NCBI GenBank assembly: GCA_023228825.1
Contig: JALOAL010000011.1
Span: forward strand, 26,996-90,995
Direction of reading: 5' to 3'
DNA: 64,000 nucleotides
Origin: Dehalococcoidia bacterium
GTDB lineage: Bacteria; Chloroflexota; Dehalococcoidia; UBA2979
In this document: one piece after another, positions 42,344-51,400 of the stretch
Layout of the letters: each line of letters starts with the position of its first letter
Position numbering within the stretch: position 1 is the first letter of the stretch
Notes under the pieces: model-generated
What the model was told of the DNA's origin: nothing
Databases searched by the model: none
The model's input: the letters and a program-made list of their open reading frames with translations, nothing else
Program-made: the position numbers and the translations under genes

Positions 42344-42850
42344 TTGGCCTACAAGATCATCGAGACCTGCATTGGCTGTACGGCCTGTGTGAAGAAGTGC
42401 CCTGTAGAGGCGATCTCCGGTCTCCGTAACGAACTCCACGTCATTGACCCCGAGTTGTGCATCGACTGCGGCGCCTGTGGCGCGGTCTGCCCGCCCGAGG
42501 CCATCCTGGACGAGGTGGGCGACATCTGCCGCACCTTCCCCCGCCGCGAACTGCCGCTGGCCAAGGTGGTGGAGGAAAACTGCATCGGCTCCGGGTGCGA
42601 ACTCTGCATCAACATCTGCCCCTTCGACGCCCTCTCGCTGCAGGACGCCCCGAACCACCACGACTTCTACGGCATGGCGTCTGTGGACCCGAAGAAGTGC
42701 GTGGGCTGCCGCCTCTGCGAGCAGGCGTGTGGTTGGTCCGCCATCTACATCGACCCGCCGCGGGAGATGCTGAAGAGGAAGGTCTACCCGCTGGAGATCC
42801 TGACCCCCAAGAGGGGCAAGGGCCTCCAGCGCGCCAACGCCAACGCCTGA
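42344..42850 (+). CDS. Ferredoxin with four [4Fe-4S] motifs
   Basis: 168 residues from TTG with GAAAGG 6 bases upstream; an in-frame start at 42302 gives a Pro/Arg-rich extension. Four Cys clusters are visible: CIGCTACVKKCP, CIDCGACGAVCP, CIGSGCELCINICP and CVGCRLCEQACG, i.e. 16 Cys and probably four [4Fe-4S] centres. It resembles polyferredoxin subunits of membrane oxidoreductases. No partner oxidoreductase is adjacent. A terminator follows, so it is monocistronic. Confidence 0.85.
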   Translation: MAYKIIETCIGCTACVKKCPVEAISGLRNELHVIDPELCIDCGACGAVCPPEAILDEVGDICRTFPRRELPLAKVVEENCIGSGCELCINICPFDALSLQDAPNHHDFYGMASVDPKKCVGCRLCEQACGWSAIYIDPPREMLKRKVYPLEILTPKRGKGLQRANANA

Positions 42851-42872
42851 CGCTCCGCGCAACGCACCACGG

Positions 42873-42896
42873 ACAGCCCCGCCCTGGCGGGGCTGT
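42873..42896 (+). terminator. Rho-independent terminator of the ferredoxin gene
   Basis: ACAGCCCCGCC pairs with GGCGGGGCTGT around CT, followed by TTCG. The stem sequence GCCCCGCC...GGCGGGGC recurs in the hairpins at 58864 and 59376. Confidence 0.75.
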
Positions 42897-42968
42897 TTCG
42901 CGTCCGGGGTATGCTCGCGCCCGACCGGGCAGCCGCCCATACGCAGACCGCCGCAGGAGGAACCACCA

Positions 42969-43778
42969 ATGCCACTCGTACGCGCCGGCGACGTTGAACT
43001 CGAATACTTCGAGACGGGACCGGCGGACGCCTCGGACGCGACGCCCCTGGCCGTGCTCGTCCACGGTGCATCCTCCTCGTCCCGCATCTGGGAGACCGTG
43101 CAGCAACGACTCGCCGAGGCGGGCGTGCGCTCGGTGGCCATCTCCACGCTGGGCGCGGGCGCCTCCAGCCAGCCCGAGGAACCCGCCCGCTACGCCCCCG
43201 CCTCCTACGCACGCGACCTGGCGGCCGCCCTCGACACGCTCGGGCTGCGTCGGTTCACGCTCGTGGGGCACTCGCTGGGGACGCTCGTGTCGCGCTACTA
43301 CGTGCGGGACCACGCCGAGCGCGTGGACGCGCTGGTGCTGATGGCGGGCCCCGACCCTGCCCGCGCCGCCCTCACGCCCGAGCAGCAGGCACAGCGCGCC
43401 TCGCGCGCGGGAGCCGAGGCGCCTGAGACGCCCACGGACTCGTGGCAGGAGCAGCACCAGGGACTGAGCGCGGAGACGCGGGACGCCCTCTGGAGTGACA
43501 TCCGCGCCAACCCGCCGCAACGCATGCGCGGGCAGGCGTCCCCCTGGCCCGGCCTGGAGGGCGAAGCGCCGAAGATCCCCGTGCACACCCTGGTGGTCTG
43601 CGGCGACGCGGACGACGTGGTGGCGCCGGAGGTGGCGGTGCGAGGCTACCTGGAACTGGACGCCACGAGGAGGCACCTGCACGTCTTCCACGGGGTGGGG
43701 CACTTCCCGAACGCGCAGGCGCCGGACCGTCTGGCGGGCGTCCTGGCGCGGTTCGTGCGCGGATACGCCGGTGAGTGA
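42969..43778 (+). CDS. Alpha/beta hydrolase
   Basis: 269 residues, GCAGGAGG upstream. LVHGASSSSRIW, nucleophile elbow GHSLGT with Ser, acid in CGDADDVVAP and His in GVGHFPNAQAPD make a complete Ser-Asp-His triad. No lid motif points to a substrate. Its stop overlaps the GTG start of dut by 8 bases, so the two are translationally coupled. Confidence 0.82.
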   Translation: MPLVRAGDVELEYFETGPADASDATPLAVLVHGASSSSRIWETVQQRLAEAGVRSVAISTLGAGASSQPEEPARYAPASYARDLAAALDTLGLRRFTLVGHSLGTLVSRYYVRDHAERVDALVLMAGPDPARAALTPEQQAQRASRAGAEAPETPTDSWQEQHQGLSAETRDALWSDIRANPPQRMRGQASPWPGLEGEAPKIPVHTLVVCGDADDVVAPEVAVRGYLELDATRRHLHVFHGVGHFPNAQAPDRLAGVLARFVRGYAGE

Positions 43779-44211
43779 GGCCGTGGTCCCCCTGCGCTTT
43801 GTGCGACTACACCCCCGCGCACGCACCCCCTCGCGCCAGACGGAGCACGCCAGCGGCTTCGACCTGCACGCCTGCCTCGATGCGCCCGTCCAGGTGGGCA
43901 CGATGCCGGTGAAGGTGCCCTGCGGCATCGCCATGGCGGCGCCGCCCGGGACGGACGTGCAGGTACGTCCGCGCTCCGGCCTCTCCTCGCGAGGCGTGAT
44001 GGCCCTCCTGGGCACGGTGGACGCGGACTACCGAGGCGAACTGATGGTGACGCTCTACTGCCTGCCAGACGCCGCCCCGTTCACGGTGAACGACGGGGAC
44101 CGCATCGCCCAACTGGTGGTCAGTCTCCTCGCCCCCGTGGAGTGGAGCGAGGTCGACTCGCTGGAGGACACGCAGCGGGGCGCTGGAGGCCACGGCTCCA
44201 CGGGCGTGTAG
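43771..44211 (+). CDS. dut: dUTP diphosphatase
   Basis: 146 residues from GTG. Trimeric dUTPase motifs: ASGFDLHACL (I), RPRSGLSSRG (II), GTVDADYRGEL (III), DRIAQLVV (IV) and RGAGGHGSTG (V). Motif V usually reads GGFGSTG; here the Phe that stacks on uracil is His. It hydrolyses dUTP to dUMP, protecting DNA from uracil and supplying ThyX. Confidence 0.88.
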   Translation: MSEAVVPLRFVRLHPRARTPSRQTEHASGFDLHACLDAPVQVGTMPVKVPCGIAMAAPPGTDVQVRPRSGLSSRGVMALLGTVDADYRGELMVTLYCLPDAAPFTVNDGDRIAQLVVSLLAPVEWSEVDSLEDTQRGAGGHGSTGV

Positions 44212-44285
44212 CGGGCAGAATCGGGTGGCCTCGGCTTCGGCAGGCCGGGGCGGCGGACCTTTCGGGCACGTCTTCCGGACAAGGC

Positions 44286-44311
44286 GAGAGCGGACCTTGC
44301 GGTCCGCTCTC
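44286..44311. terminator. Hairpin between dut and aquaporin genes
   Basis: GAGAGCGGACC pairs with GGTCCGCTCTC around TTGC, between convergent stops at 44211 and 44396. No clear T-run on either side. Confidence 0.55.
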
Positions 44312-44395
44312 TCACCAACATCTGCCGTGCGGCGGGGGTACTGATTCTCGACAGATGCGGCTTCTGAAACGCTGCGCGGACTGGCCGCGCCGGGA

Positions 44396-45103
44396 CTAGA
44401 GCGCCGTGGTCTCTTCGACGACCTCCGGGGGCTCCGCGAACACGTAGTGATAGAGCAGCGCGGCCAGCACGCCGCCGATGATGGGGCCGATCCACCAGAC
44501 GAGGTGGCTCGTCCAGTCCCCCGTGAGCAGCGCGGGGCCCACCGCTCGCGCGGGGTTCAGCGCCGCGCCGGTCAGCGGCCCAGCCGCCAGGATGCCCATG
44601 GTGATGCTCAGGCCGATGGCCAGGCCGGCGACCATGTTCGGTCCGCGGCGGTCCACCGCCGTGCCGAAGATGACCAGCACCAGGAAGAACGTCAGCACCG
44701 CCTCGATGCCCACGCCCTGTGCGAACTCGATGCCCGGCCCAAGCGCCGGCGTGCCGAGGTTCGAGGCGTCCCGCAGTCCCTCCGGGAACAGCAGCACCAG
44801 CAGCACGGCCGCCACGATGCCACCCACGAGTTGGGACAGGACGTAGCCCGCGGCCTCCAGCGAACCGATGCGACGGGTGACCCAGAAGCCGGCTGTCACG
44901 GCGGGGTTGAAATGGCCGCCGCTGATGTATCCCAGCGCCAGGACCATGAGGCCGATGGCGAGGCCGTGCGCGAGCGCGATCTCGACAAGCCCGATGCCGG
45001 CGTTCCCGACCGAGAGCACGATCGAGCCAGCGCCGGCGAAGACCAGCGTGAACACGCCGATTGCCTCGGCAAGCAGTTTGCGGGGATCGATCGCCGCGCC
45101 CAT
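44396..45103 (-). CDS. MIP family aquaporin/glycerol channel
   Basis: 235 residues, six membrane helices and both NPA boxes (GHFNPAVT near residue 62 and ALNPARAVG near 183). The segment after the second NPA box is ARAVGP, as in water channels; the Asp typical of glycerol facilitators is absent, so an aquaporin is favoured. GGAGGGG precedes the ATG at 45103. An in-frame upstream extension is hydrophilic and not needed. Confidence 0.88.
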   Translation of the reverse strand: MGAAIDPRKLLAEAIGVFTLVFAGAGSIVLSVGNAGIGLVEIALAHGLAIGLMVLALGYISGGHFNPAVTAGFWVTRRIGSLEAAGYVLSQLVGGIVAAVLLVLLFPEGLRDASNLGTPALGPGIEFAQGVGIEAVLTFFLVLVIFGTAVDRRGPNMVAGLAIGLSITMGILAAGPLTGAALNPARAVGPALLTGDWTSHLVWWIGPIIGGVLAALLYHYVFAEPPEVVEETTAL

Positions 45104-45273
45104 TGGTCCCCTCCCGCGGGGACCGCCCCTATGAACGGCGGCCCCTCGACTGGCAAATAGAACCACGTAACGGTGAACAAGTCAACACGCATGATCAGAT
45201 CGAGTATTCCACAGATCCCCGCATGCCCGGGGCCAGCAGGAACGTGCGGCTCCGAGGTGCTAGGCTCCCCGCC

Positions 45274-46593
45274 GTGGGGCGGCTGAACATCCACCACCGG
45301 TCGACGCACGCCACGAGGCCCCCCTGGGGCGCCTCGTGGCTGCCGGTGTGGTCGCCGGTGTGCGCCACGCGACGCGCTCTCGTCGGGGTGGCGCTGCTGG
45401 CTGCGGTGCTCCTCGTAGCGTGCGGCGGCGACAGCGGCATCCGCATCACAGCCATCACCTCCACACCGAGCACCAGCACGGCCACCCCCACGCCCGCCAG
45501 TCTCCTGAGCGCCGCCCCGGCGGCCACGCTGGCGCCCGTCCCGGAGATGCCGGAGAACCCCTTTGCCGCCGGCCGCGTGGTGGAGGGCTACCTGGCGTCC
45601 GGCAACCCGGACCTGGCGGGGTGCCTGCCTGACCTCGTGCGCACCTGGCGCCTCGCCACGGAGATACGGGGGCCTCGATGCCTGCTCATCGACATCGACG
45701 GCGACCGCCAGAACGAGTACGCCTTCGTCATCTCCTTCCCGGTGGCGGACGGCCCCCAGCCCGCGGACCTCTGGTTCTTCGAGTCGCCTGACGAGGGCCA
45801 CCGCTTCTTCAACTCCGCCCGCGCGCTGGCCAACGGGTCCGCCTCCGGCCTCTACCTGCGCTACGTGGAGGACCTGACCGGCGACGGGGCGCAGGACATT
45901 GTGGCCACGTGGGAGGACTGCGACGGCTCCACCTGCGTTACCCACCTCCTCATCGCCAGCCACCACAACGGCGTGCTGGAGGACCTGGCCCCCGACGACA
46001 CCTCGATCGAGGGCCTGGAGAAGTTCGAGGTGAGCGACGGCACGATTTCGATGCAGGGCGGCCTGGTCAGCAGCGAGGAGGCCGGGCCTCAACGCGGCGC
46101 CACGCATCGCGTCTCCTGGGCCGGGAGCCGCTTCCGGCTGGAGACCGTCCCGGGCGAGGCGGCCTACCTGGTCCACCTGGTGAACGACGCGGACCGCGCC
46201 TTCGCCGCCGCCGACTACCAGGACGCCCAGGCGCAGTATCTCGCGGCCACCAGCAACTCCACCCTGCCGGACTGGAAGGCGGAGGTGGGGCAGCCCGCCG
46301 GCCGCGCGGAGTTGCGCGCGTACTCGACCTTCCGAGCGGCGCTCGCCGCAGGGCGCGCGGGCGACGTGACGGAGTCGCTCGTGCTGCTCGGACGCGCCGC
46401 CACGGAGTACCCGGACACCATGCACGGCAGCATTGCCGCGCAGTACCTCGCGGTCGTGGGCGAGGGCGCCACCGCCTCCCAGGCCTGCTCGGCCGTGGAG
46501 ATCTACATCGAGGCGTTCCAGGCGCAGTACGTGGAGTTCTGGGAATACGGCACCGCGAACCCGGAGCGCAACGTCTTCACGCTCTGCCGGTAG
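45274..46593 (+). CDS. Secreted lipoprotein with FG-GAP-like calcium loops
   Basis: About 439 residues from GTG 45274; GTG at 45346 or 45358 would give a more normal short signal n-region, so the start is uncertain. The signal RRALVGVALLAAVLLVACGG ends in a lipobox Cys. A Thr/Ser-Pro linker follows, then LLIDIDGDRQNEYA and DLTGDGAQDIVA, two DxDGDxxxD-type loops as in FG-GAP/VCBS repeats. The C-terminal third is helical, TPR-like (AFAAADYQDAQAQYLAAT, then RAALAAGRAGDVTESLVLLG). Extracytoplasmic; function unknown. Confidence 0.65.
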   Translation: MGRLNIHHRSTHATRPPWGASWLPVWSPVCATRRALVGVALLAAVLLVACGGDSGIRITAITSTPSTSTATPTPASLLSAAPAATLAPVPEMPENPFAAGRVVEGYLASGNPDLAGCLPDLVRTWRLATEIRGPRCLLIDIDGDRQNEYAFVISFPVADGPQPADLWFFESPDEGHRFFNSARALANGSASGLYLRYVEDLTGDGAQDIVATWEDCDGSTCVTHLLIASHHNGVLEDLAPDDTSIEGLEKFEVSDGTISMQGGLVSSEEAGPQRGATHRVSWAGSRFRLETVPGEAAYLVHLVNDADRAFAAADYQDAQAQYLAATSNSTLPDWKAEVGQPAGRAELRAYSTFRAALAAGRAGDVTESLVLLGRAATEYPDTMHGSIAAQYLAVVGEGATASQACSAVEIYIEAFQAQYVEFWEYGTANPERNVFTLCR

Positions 46594-46602
46594 TCTCTCG
46601 CG

Positions 46603-48030
46603 TCATGCCCGCGCCTCACCCGCTGCGAGCGCCTTACCCGCCTCGATGCCCTCGGGCGTCTTCGGCGCGGGGGGATAGGGCGACAGCACCATGCCGAGGG
46701 CTGCGACGAGGAAGATCACGGCGAAGGTGACGAACGGGGCGTCGTACGAGCCGACGCGGTCGTACCAGACACCGGCCAGGAACGGCCCGGCCGCATTCGT
46801 GAGCATCTGCACCGGCCCGAACGAGCCCTGGATGCGTCCCAGCGCCGCCCGCCCGAAGTAGTCCGCGTACACCACGTGCATCAACGACACCTGCACGCCG
46901 AAGAACGAGCCGTAGACCACCGCATACGTCATGGCTGCGGGCAGCGAGGCGGAGTTCATCAGCAGCAGGATCGCGCCCGCCATGCCCACCAGCGCTCCGG
47001 CCATGGCCCAGCGCATGGTGACCCGCTGCGCCACCATCCCGCCCACGATCGCCCCCACGGCGCCCATCCCGGAGAACACGGTGATCACGAGCGCCGCCTG
47101 CGTCCGAGGCAGCCCCTGGTCCACCAGGTGCGGGATCTGATGGAAGTTGATGGCGCCGCCGCAAAACATCGTGAGCGCCACGGCGAAGCCCACCAGCCAG
47201 TACGCGCGCGTCCTCATCGCCTCCCGTAGCGTGAAGTCGCGCTCCAGCGGCGCCGACGGCAGCCCGTCCAGGTCCATGGGTTCTGGGTCGCCGTCCGGAC
47301 GCAGGCCCATGTCCTCCGGGCGGCGTCGCATGAACAGGAGCGACGGCGCCGTGATCGCCAGCGCGATCGCGGCCAGCGCCACCCAGCCGGCGCGCCACCC
47401 GCCAAAGACCTCGATCGCCACGGCGACCACGAGCGGGAAGAGGGCCATGCCAATGCGAGGCCCCACCGCGACAATGCCCGCGACCGCGGCCCGGCGGCGG
47501 ACGAACCAGTTGGCTGTGGCGACGAAGCCGGCGGGCGACATCGCGCCCACTGAGACGGCACGGCCGATCGAGTAGAAGAGCAGCAGGTGCCACAGGGCCT
47601 GCATCTGACTCAGGGTCAGCGCGCACGCGGCCATGATGACGCCGGACAGGACGACCACCCAGCGCCCGCCCCAGCGGTCCACCAGGATGCCGGTGACGGG
47701 TGCGATCACTCCGGCCACCAGCCCGCCGATGGAGATCGCGGCGGACACCTCAGACCGAGTCCAGCCGAAGTCGTCCTCCAGCAACTGGGAGAAGACACCC
47801 AGCACCGGGTTGAAGAAGACGACCGAGCCGAAGGTGGCGAAGAAGGCCGCCACGACCACGCGCCAGCCGTAGTAGAGGCGTCGCCGCGCCGGGCGCGGTG
47901 CGGTCGGCGTTGCGTTCAGGAGGCCCTCGATCCCGCGGGTGATCGACGCGCTGGTGACGATGCGAGTCCGCAGCGTAACGAGGCGCGCCGCTACATCCGA
48001 GCGGGCGCTCAACGCTCGCGCCAGCCCCAC
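46603..48030 (-). CDS. MFS transporter (monocarboxylate/OFA-like)
   Basis: 475 residues from GTG with 12 predicted helices beginning at about residue 55 (LYYGWRVVVAAFFATFG). The motifs YYGWRVV, ILVDRWGGRWVV and a GPR-like motif are typical of the oxalate-formate antiporter/monocarboxylate-type MFS. It would carry small carboxylates, fitting the acid-degrading theme. The N-terminal 50 residues are Arg-rich and may be partly untranslated. Confidence 0.8.
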   Translation of the reverse strand: MGLARALSARSDVAARLVTLRTRIVTSASITRGIEGLLNATPTAPRPARRRLYYGWRVVVAAFFATFGSVVFFNPVLGVFSQLLEDDFGWTRSEVSAAISIGGLVAGVIAPVTGILVDRWGGRWVVVLSGVIMAACALTLSQMQALWHLLLFYSIGRAVSVGAMSPAGFVATANWFVRRRAAVAGIVAVGPRIGMALFPLVVAVAIEVFGGWRAGWVALAAIALAITAPSLLFMRRRPEDMGLRPDGDPEPMDLDGLPSAPLERDFTLREAMRTRAYWLVGFAVALTMFCGGAINFHQIPHLVDQGLPRTQAALVITVFSGMGAVGAIVGGMVAQRVTMRWAMAGALVGMAGAILLLMNSASLPAAMTYAVVYGSFFGVQVSLMHVVYADYFGRAALGRIQGSFGPVQMLTNAAGPFLAGVWYDRVGSYDAPFVTFAVIFLVAALGMVLSPYPPAPKTPEGIEAGKALAAGEARA

Positions 48031-48146
48031 GCATCACGCCGGCGCGGGCGGAGGCGTTGACCGCGCCGAGCGCCGAAACGTACCGTCGAGGTCACAACTG
48101 CGAGGCACCCGCGCGTCCGGCGCCCGCCGTCCCTGGAGGCAACCCC

Positions 48147-48674
48147 ATGTTCCGCCGCCTGCGATCAGCGTTCTTCGTCCTCCTGGCGGCTGCGGCCGGC
48201 GCCGTGCTAGGCCGCATCGCGCTCCAGGCGCGGGAAAAGATGGAGGCGGGAGAACCGCTCTCCAGCATTGAGCCGTCCAGCATCACCCTGCGAGTGCAGG
48301 ACCTGATCCCCGGCCTGGTGGCCGCCTTCCGGGTGAAGGACGCGCCCTGGTCCTGGTTTCGCATCCCCTCGTGGCTGGCCGCGTTCGCCGTGAACTTCGG
48401 CGTGGGCGCGCTCGGCGGCGACCTCGGACGCCTGCGCGCGCAGGCCGAACGAACCGCCTTCGAGTTCGCCGGCCTGGACGCCCGCGACTTTGGCCTGGGC
48501 GGTGACTACGAGGACGCTGAGTTCACCGACGCGCCCGAACCCACGCTCGCCCCAGACGCGCCACACACCCCGCGTGCCGAGGCGCCCGGCGCCAGCACCA
48601 GCGACGCGCGCCCCGCCCCCTCACCCTCTCCCTCGCCGTGGCCGGCGCCGCCACCGAACCCCACCACGCTCTAA
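48147..48674 (+). CDS. Membrane-anchored hypothetical protein
   Basis: 175 residues with TGGAGG upstream. One N-terminal membrane helix (SAFFVLLAAAAGAVLGRIAL) is followed by an amphipathic middle (WFRIPSWLAAFAVNFGVGALGG) and a Pro/Ala/Ser-rich disordered tail of about 50 residues. The middle may touch the membrane again. No family recognised. Confidence 0.6.
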   Translation: MFRRLRSAFFVLLAAAAGAVLGRIALQAREKMEAGEPLSSIEPSSITLRVQDLIPGLVAAFRVKDAPWSWFRIPSWLAAFAVNFGVGALGGDLGRLRAQAERTAFEFAGLDARDFGLGGDYEDAEFTDAPEPTLAPDAPHTPRAEAPGASTSDARPAPSPSPSPWPAPPPNPTTL

Positions 48675-49046
48675 CCGCCCGCTCCGCTCGGCCTCCCCCG
48701 CAACCACGTGCGTCGTGCAGCGGGCCTCGAGGCGTCCGTTGCAAGGGTTCCGACACGTCCTCTGCGCCCGCAGTGATGGGAATCGCCTCGCCTCTTCCCT
48801 GGACGGCGGTGACGAGGTGTGGGTGATCGTCGCCGAGTAGCCCCCTCGCGTGTCGGGAGTGGTGCTGCGACTGTGACCACGCAGGGACCGTACAGACTGC
48901 GGTGGGCATCGGCCCGCCGCAGTCTCTTTATGTCCACTCCCCTCTACCGTTCCTCAGCAGGCATCCGTACGAAACGGTTGAACGTACAACCATATATGCG
49001 TTTGTGATGGCGCATCGCGGGCCCACCACCCACGAGAAGGCACGAC
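48675..49046. other. Intergenic region with hairpin, no supported gene
   Basis: A plus frame ending at 48840 (…DEVWVIVAE) gives about 30 protein-like residues with a GTG far upstream and no ribosome site; I do not call it. The hairpin at 48894-48925 follows. The AT-rich patch around 48975-49005 (CATATATGCG) probably holds the promoter of the cupredoxin gene. Confidence 0.4.
48894..48925 (+). terminator. Hairpin with T-rich tail
   Basis: AGACTGCGGTGGGC pairs with GCCCGCCGCAGTCT (one G-T wobble) around ATCG and is followed by CTTTAT. It ends transcription from the plus-strand gene(s) upstream. Confidence 0.7.
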
Positions 49047-49535
49047 ATGAGGCATCCCGCACTGTTCCTCGCCGGCGCGCTCGCGCTCGGCACGCTGCTC
49101 GCCGGCTGTTCTGCCGATGGCGATCCCACGGCCGCCACCACGTCGGAGGCGGCGCAGGCCACAGCCACGGACGAACCCACAGCGACGGACGCCCCCACGG
49201 CGACGGCGACGCCCACAACGACCGTCGCCGCCACCGCCTCGCCCACTGACTCCACGACGGCGACGGCTACCGCCACGACCGAGGCGGCCGCCGGCGCGAC
49301 TCGGCAGGCGCCCATCGGCGGGTTCGTGTTGCCCTCCCTGGACATCGAGGTCGGGACCACGGTGGTGTGGTCCAACCAGGACGGCGTGCCGCACACCGCC
49401 ACTGCGGACGACGGCTCGTTCGACTCCGGCAGCATCCAGGGCGGCACCTTCAGCCACAGGTTCGAAGAAGCCGGGACGTTCTCCTACTTCTGCGCGGTGC
49501 ACCCGGACATGACGGCCGAGATCACGGTCTCCTAG
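49047..49535 (+). CDS. Cupredoxin (plastocyanin-like) lipoprotein
   Basis: 162 residues. A lipoprotein signal ends at LLAGC (Cys21), a Thr/Ala-rich linker runs to about residue 88, then a cupredoxin domain with the type 1 copper ligands His (GVPHTATAD), Cys, His and Met (YFCAVHPDM). It is expected to carry electrons outside the membrane. GAAGG lies upstream of the ATG. A strong terminator follows, so it is monocistronic. Confidence 0.87.
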   Translation: MRHPALFLAGALALGTLLAGCSADGDPTAATTSEAAQATATDEPTATDAPTATATPTTTVAATASPTDSTTATATATTEAAAGATRQAPIGGFVLPSLDIEVGTTVVWSNQDGVPHTATADDGSFDSGSIQGGTFSHRFEEAGTFSYFCAVHPDMTAEITVS

Positions 49536-49583
49536 CCTGTCCTAGCCCCGCGCGGTTGCGACAGGGCCGCCGCGCTCCCAGCC

Positions 49584-49615
49584 GCAGCCCGGGCGTCTGC
49601 GACCGCCCGGGCTGC
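49584..49615 (+). terminator. Hairpin after cupredoxin gene
   Basis: GCAGCCCGGGCG pairs with CGCCCGGGCTGC around TCTGCGAC. No T-run. Confidence 0.65.
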
Positions 49616-49768
49616 CCTCACACCTCGGGGTGGGAGGCGACCGACTGCGTGCGTCCGCGCCGGGCGCAACGCATCACGCGCACTGGATGCGGTGCTATTA
49701 TTGGCCCAACTCTGCGGGCCGGATCACACACGGCCCGCTGCTCCCCGAACTCCCCGGAGGCTTCGTCC

Positions 49769-50365
49769 GTGACCGTTGCGATGGCACTGGCAGTCGCATA
49801 TCTACTCGGGTCGATCCCCACCTCGTACATCGTCGTCCACCTCTTCACGGGACGAGACGTGCGGTCTATCGGGAACGGCAACCCGGGCATGATGAATGTC
49901 TGGGACAACGTGGGCCTGCGGCCCGCGATCCTGGTGGGCCTGGGCGACATCGGCAAGGGCATGGCGGCGGTGGGCGTCGCGTACTGGATGGGCTTCGGCG
50001 ACCCCATGGCCGTGACCCTCGGCATCATGGCCGTCCTGGGCCATGACTTTTCGCTCTTCCTGCGGTTCCAGGGAGGCAACGGCACGGCGGCCGCCGTGGG
50101 CGCCCTGTTCGCGCTCGTCCCGGAGGCCTCGCTGCCGGCGGCGGGGCTGGCGGTGGCGATCTACGCGGTGGTGCGGAACAAGCGCTTCGCCGGCATCATC
50201 GGCCTGCTCGCCATCCCGGCGCTCGCCTACGCCCAGGCGTACCCGGACGTGAAGGTGCTGGGCGTCATCCTGCTGCTGACGGTGGTGGCCTTGAAGATCA
50301 TCCGTTTCGAGGGCTTCACGCCCGCTCGCACCCGACCGCCTCGGGAGCCTGATGAGTTCGTTTGA
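49769..50365 (+). CDS. plsY: Acyl-phosphate:glycerol-3-phosphate acyltransferase PlsY
   Basis: 198 residues from GTG with CCGGAGG upstream. The conserved PlsY cytosolic loops are present: LGSIPTSYIV, GNGNPGMMNVW and GHDFSLFLRFQGGNGTA. About five to six membrane helices. It makes lysophosphatidate from acyl-phosphate, the first step of phospholipid synthesis. TATTAT at 49696-49701 is a possible -10 box. The gene overlaps the SirB1-like gene by 14 bases. Confidence 0.9.
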   Translation: MTVAMALAVAYLLGSIPTSYIVVHLFTGRDVRSIGNGNPGMMNVWDNVGLRPAILVGLGDIGKGMAAVGVAYWMGFGDPMAVTLGIMAVLGHDFSLFLRFQGGNGTAAAVGALFALVPEASLPAAGLAVAIYAVVRNKRFAGIIGLLAIPALAYAQAYPDVKVLGVILLLTVVALKIIRFEGFTPARTRPPREPDEFV

Positions 50366-51224
50366 GGACGTCCTCGAACAATTCCGGGAGGCCGTGACCG
50401 GCCCCGCCGAGGAAGTACCGCTGGCACGGGCCGCCCTCATCGCCGCGCGCGCCGAGTACCCCGACATTGACGTGGACGCGTATGAGCGCCGCCTGCAGGA
50501 CATCGCCGAGACGCTGGAGCAGCACCTGGGACGCTCCGGCGTGCGCGAGCACCCGCGCCGCACCATCCTCACCGTCAACCAACTGCTCTACCGAGAACTC
50601 GGCTTCCGAGGCAACACCGACCATTACGACGACTCTCGCAACCTCTACCTGAACTACGTGCTCTCAGAGCGCCGGGGCATCCCCGTGACGATGTCGATCG
50701 TCTACACGGAGGTCTGCCAGCGCGTGGGCCTGGACGTGCAGCCGGTGGGCCTGCCGGGCCACGTGGTCTGCCGCTACCGCCCCGACGGCGTCGAGGTGGA
50801 CGCGGACGACCTGCTGCTGGACGTGTTCTCGTTCGGCCGCCTGATGACGCGCCGTGACTGCCAGATCCTGGTGCGCAACATCTTCGGCTCACGGGTGGAG
50901 TTCAAAGACCACTACCTGGCGAGCCTGCAGCCTCGGCAGGTGCTCCAGCGGCTGCTCCACAACCTGAAGGCGGGCTACCTGCAGCGCGGCGACGAGGACC
51001 GTGCGGCGAAGGTGATCGACCTGCTGCTGGCCCTCTACCCGTGGGACCTGGACGAGATCCGCGACCGAGGCATGCTGCGCGAACGCCTGGGCGATGTCGC
51101 TCCCGCGCTCAGTGACCTGGAGCAGTACGTCCAGTTCCGCCCCGGTGCGCGCGACATCCAGACGGTGGCGGAGACCGTGAAGTCCCTCCGCCGCCACGTC
51201 CAGGGCGAGGCCCCCGAGGGCTGA
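50352..51224 (+). CDS. SirB1-type transglutaminase-like/TPR protein
   Basis: 290 residues. The N-terminal transglutaminase-like domain has YLNYVLSERRGIPVTMSIVY, then GLPGHVVCRYR, with Cys in EVCQRVG. The C-terminal half has TPR-like helices (HNLKAGYLQRGDEDRAAKVI, LRERLGDVAPALSDLEQY). It matches the SirB1/YchA family of unknown biochemical role. Overlap with plsY implies coupled translation. Confidence 0.83.
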   Translation: MSSFEDVLEQFREAVTGPAEEVPLARAALIAARAEYPDIDVDAYERRLQDIAETLEQHLGRSGVREHPRRTILTVNQLLYRELGFRGNTDHYDDSRNLYLNYVLSERRGIPVTMSIVYTEVCQRVGLDVQPVGLPGHVVCRYRPDGVEVDADDLLLDVFSFGRLMTRRDCQILVRNIFGSRVEFKDHYLASLQPRQVLQRLLHNLKAGYLQRGDEDRAAKVIDLLLALYPWDLDEIRDRGMLRERLGDVAPALSDLEQYVQFRPGARDIQTVAETVKSLRRHVQGEAPEG

Positions 51225-51400
51225 CAGCGGTTCCGCCCCAGGGGTGTGGTCGCGGGGCAATGGGGGCGCAGCACGCTGCGCCGCCTACAGTGGAGGTGCG
51301 CCGACCTGGCGCATCCGGCGCCATGACCCTCGCCGTCTGGCGCCGCCCGTGGGTGGCTGGTACGCTCGGTGCAGCCGCCCTTCGAGCGCGAAAGAGCACG

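Noticed and set aside
48721..48840. Possible 40-residue plus-strand peptide ending VWVIVAE
   Set aside because: Too short, start codon without a ribosome site, no recognised family. The hairpin after it is counted separately.
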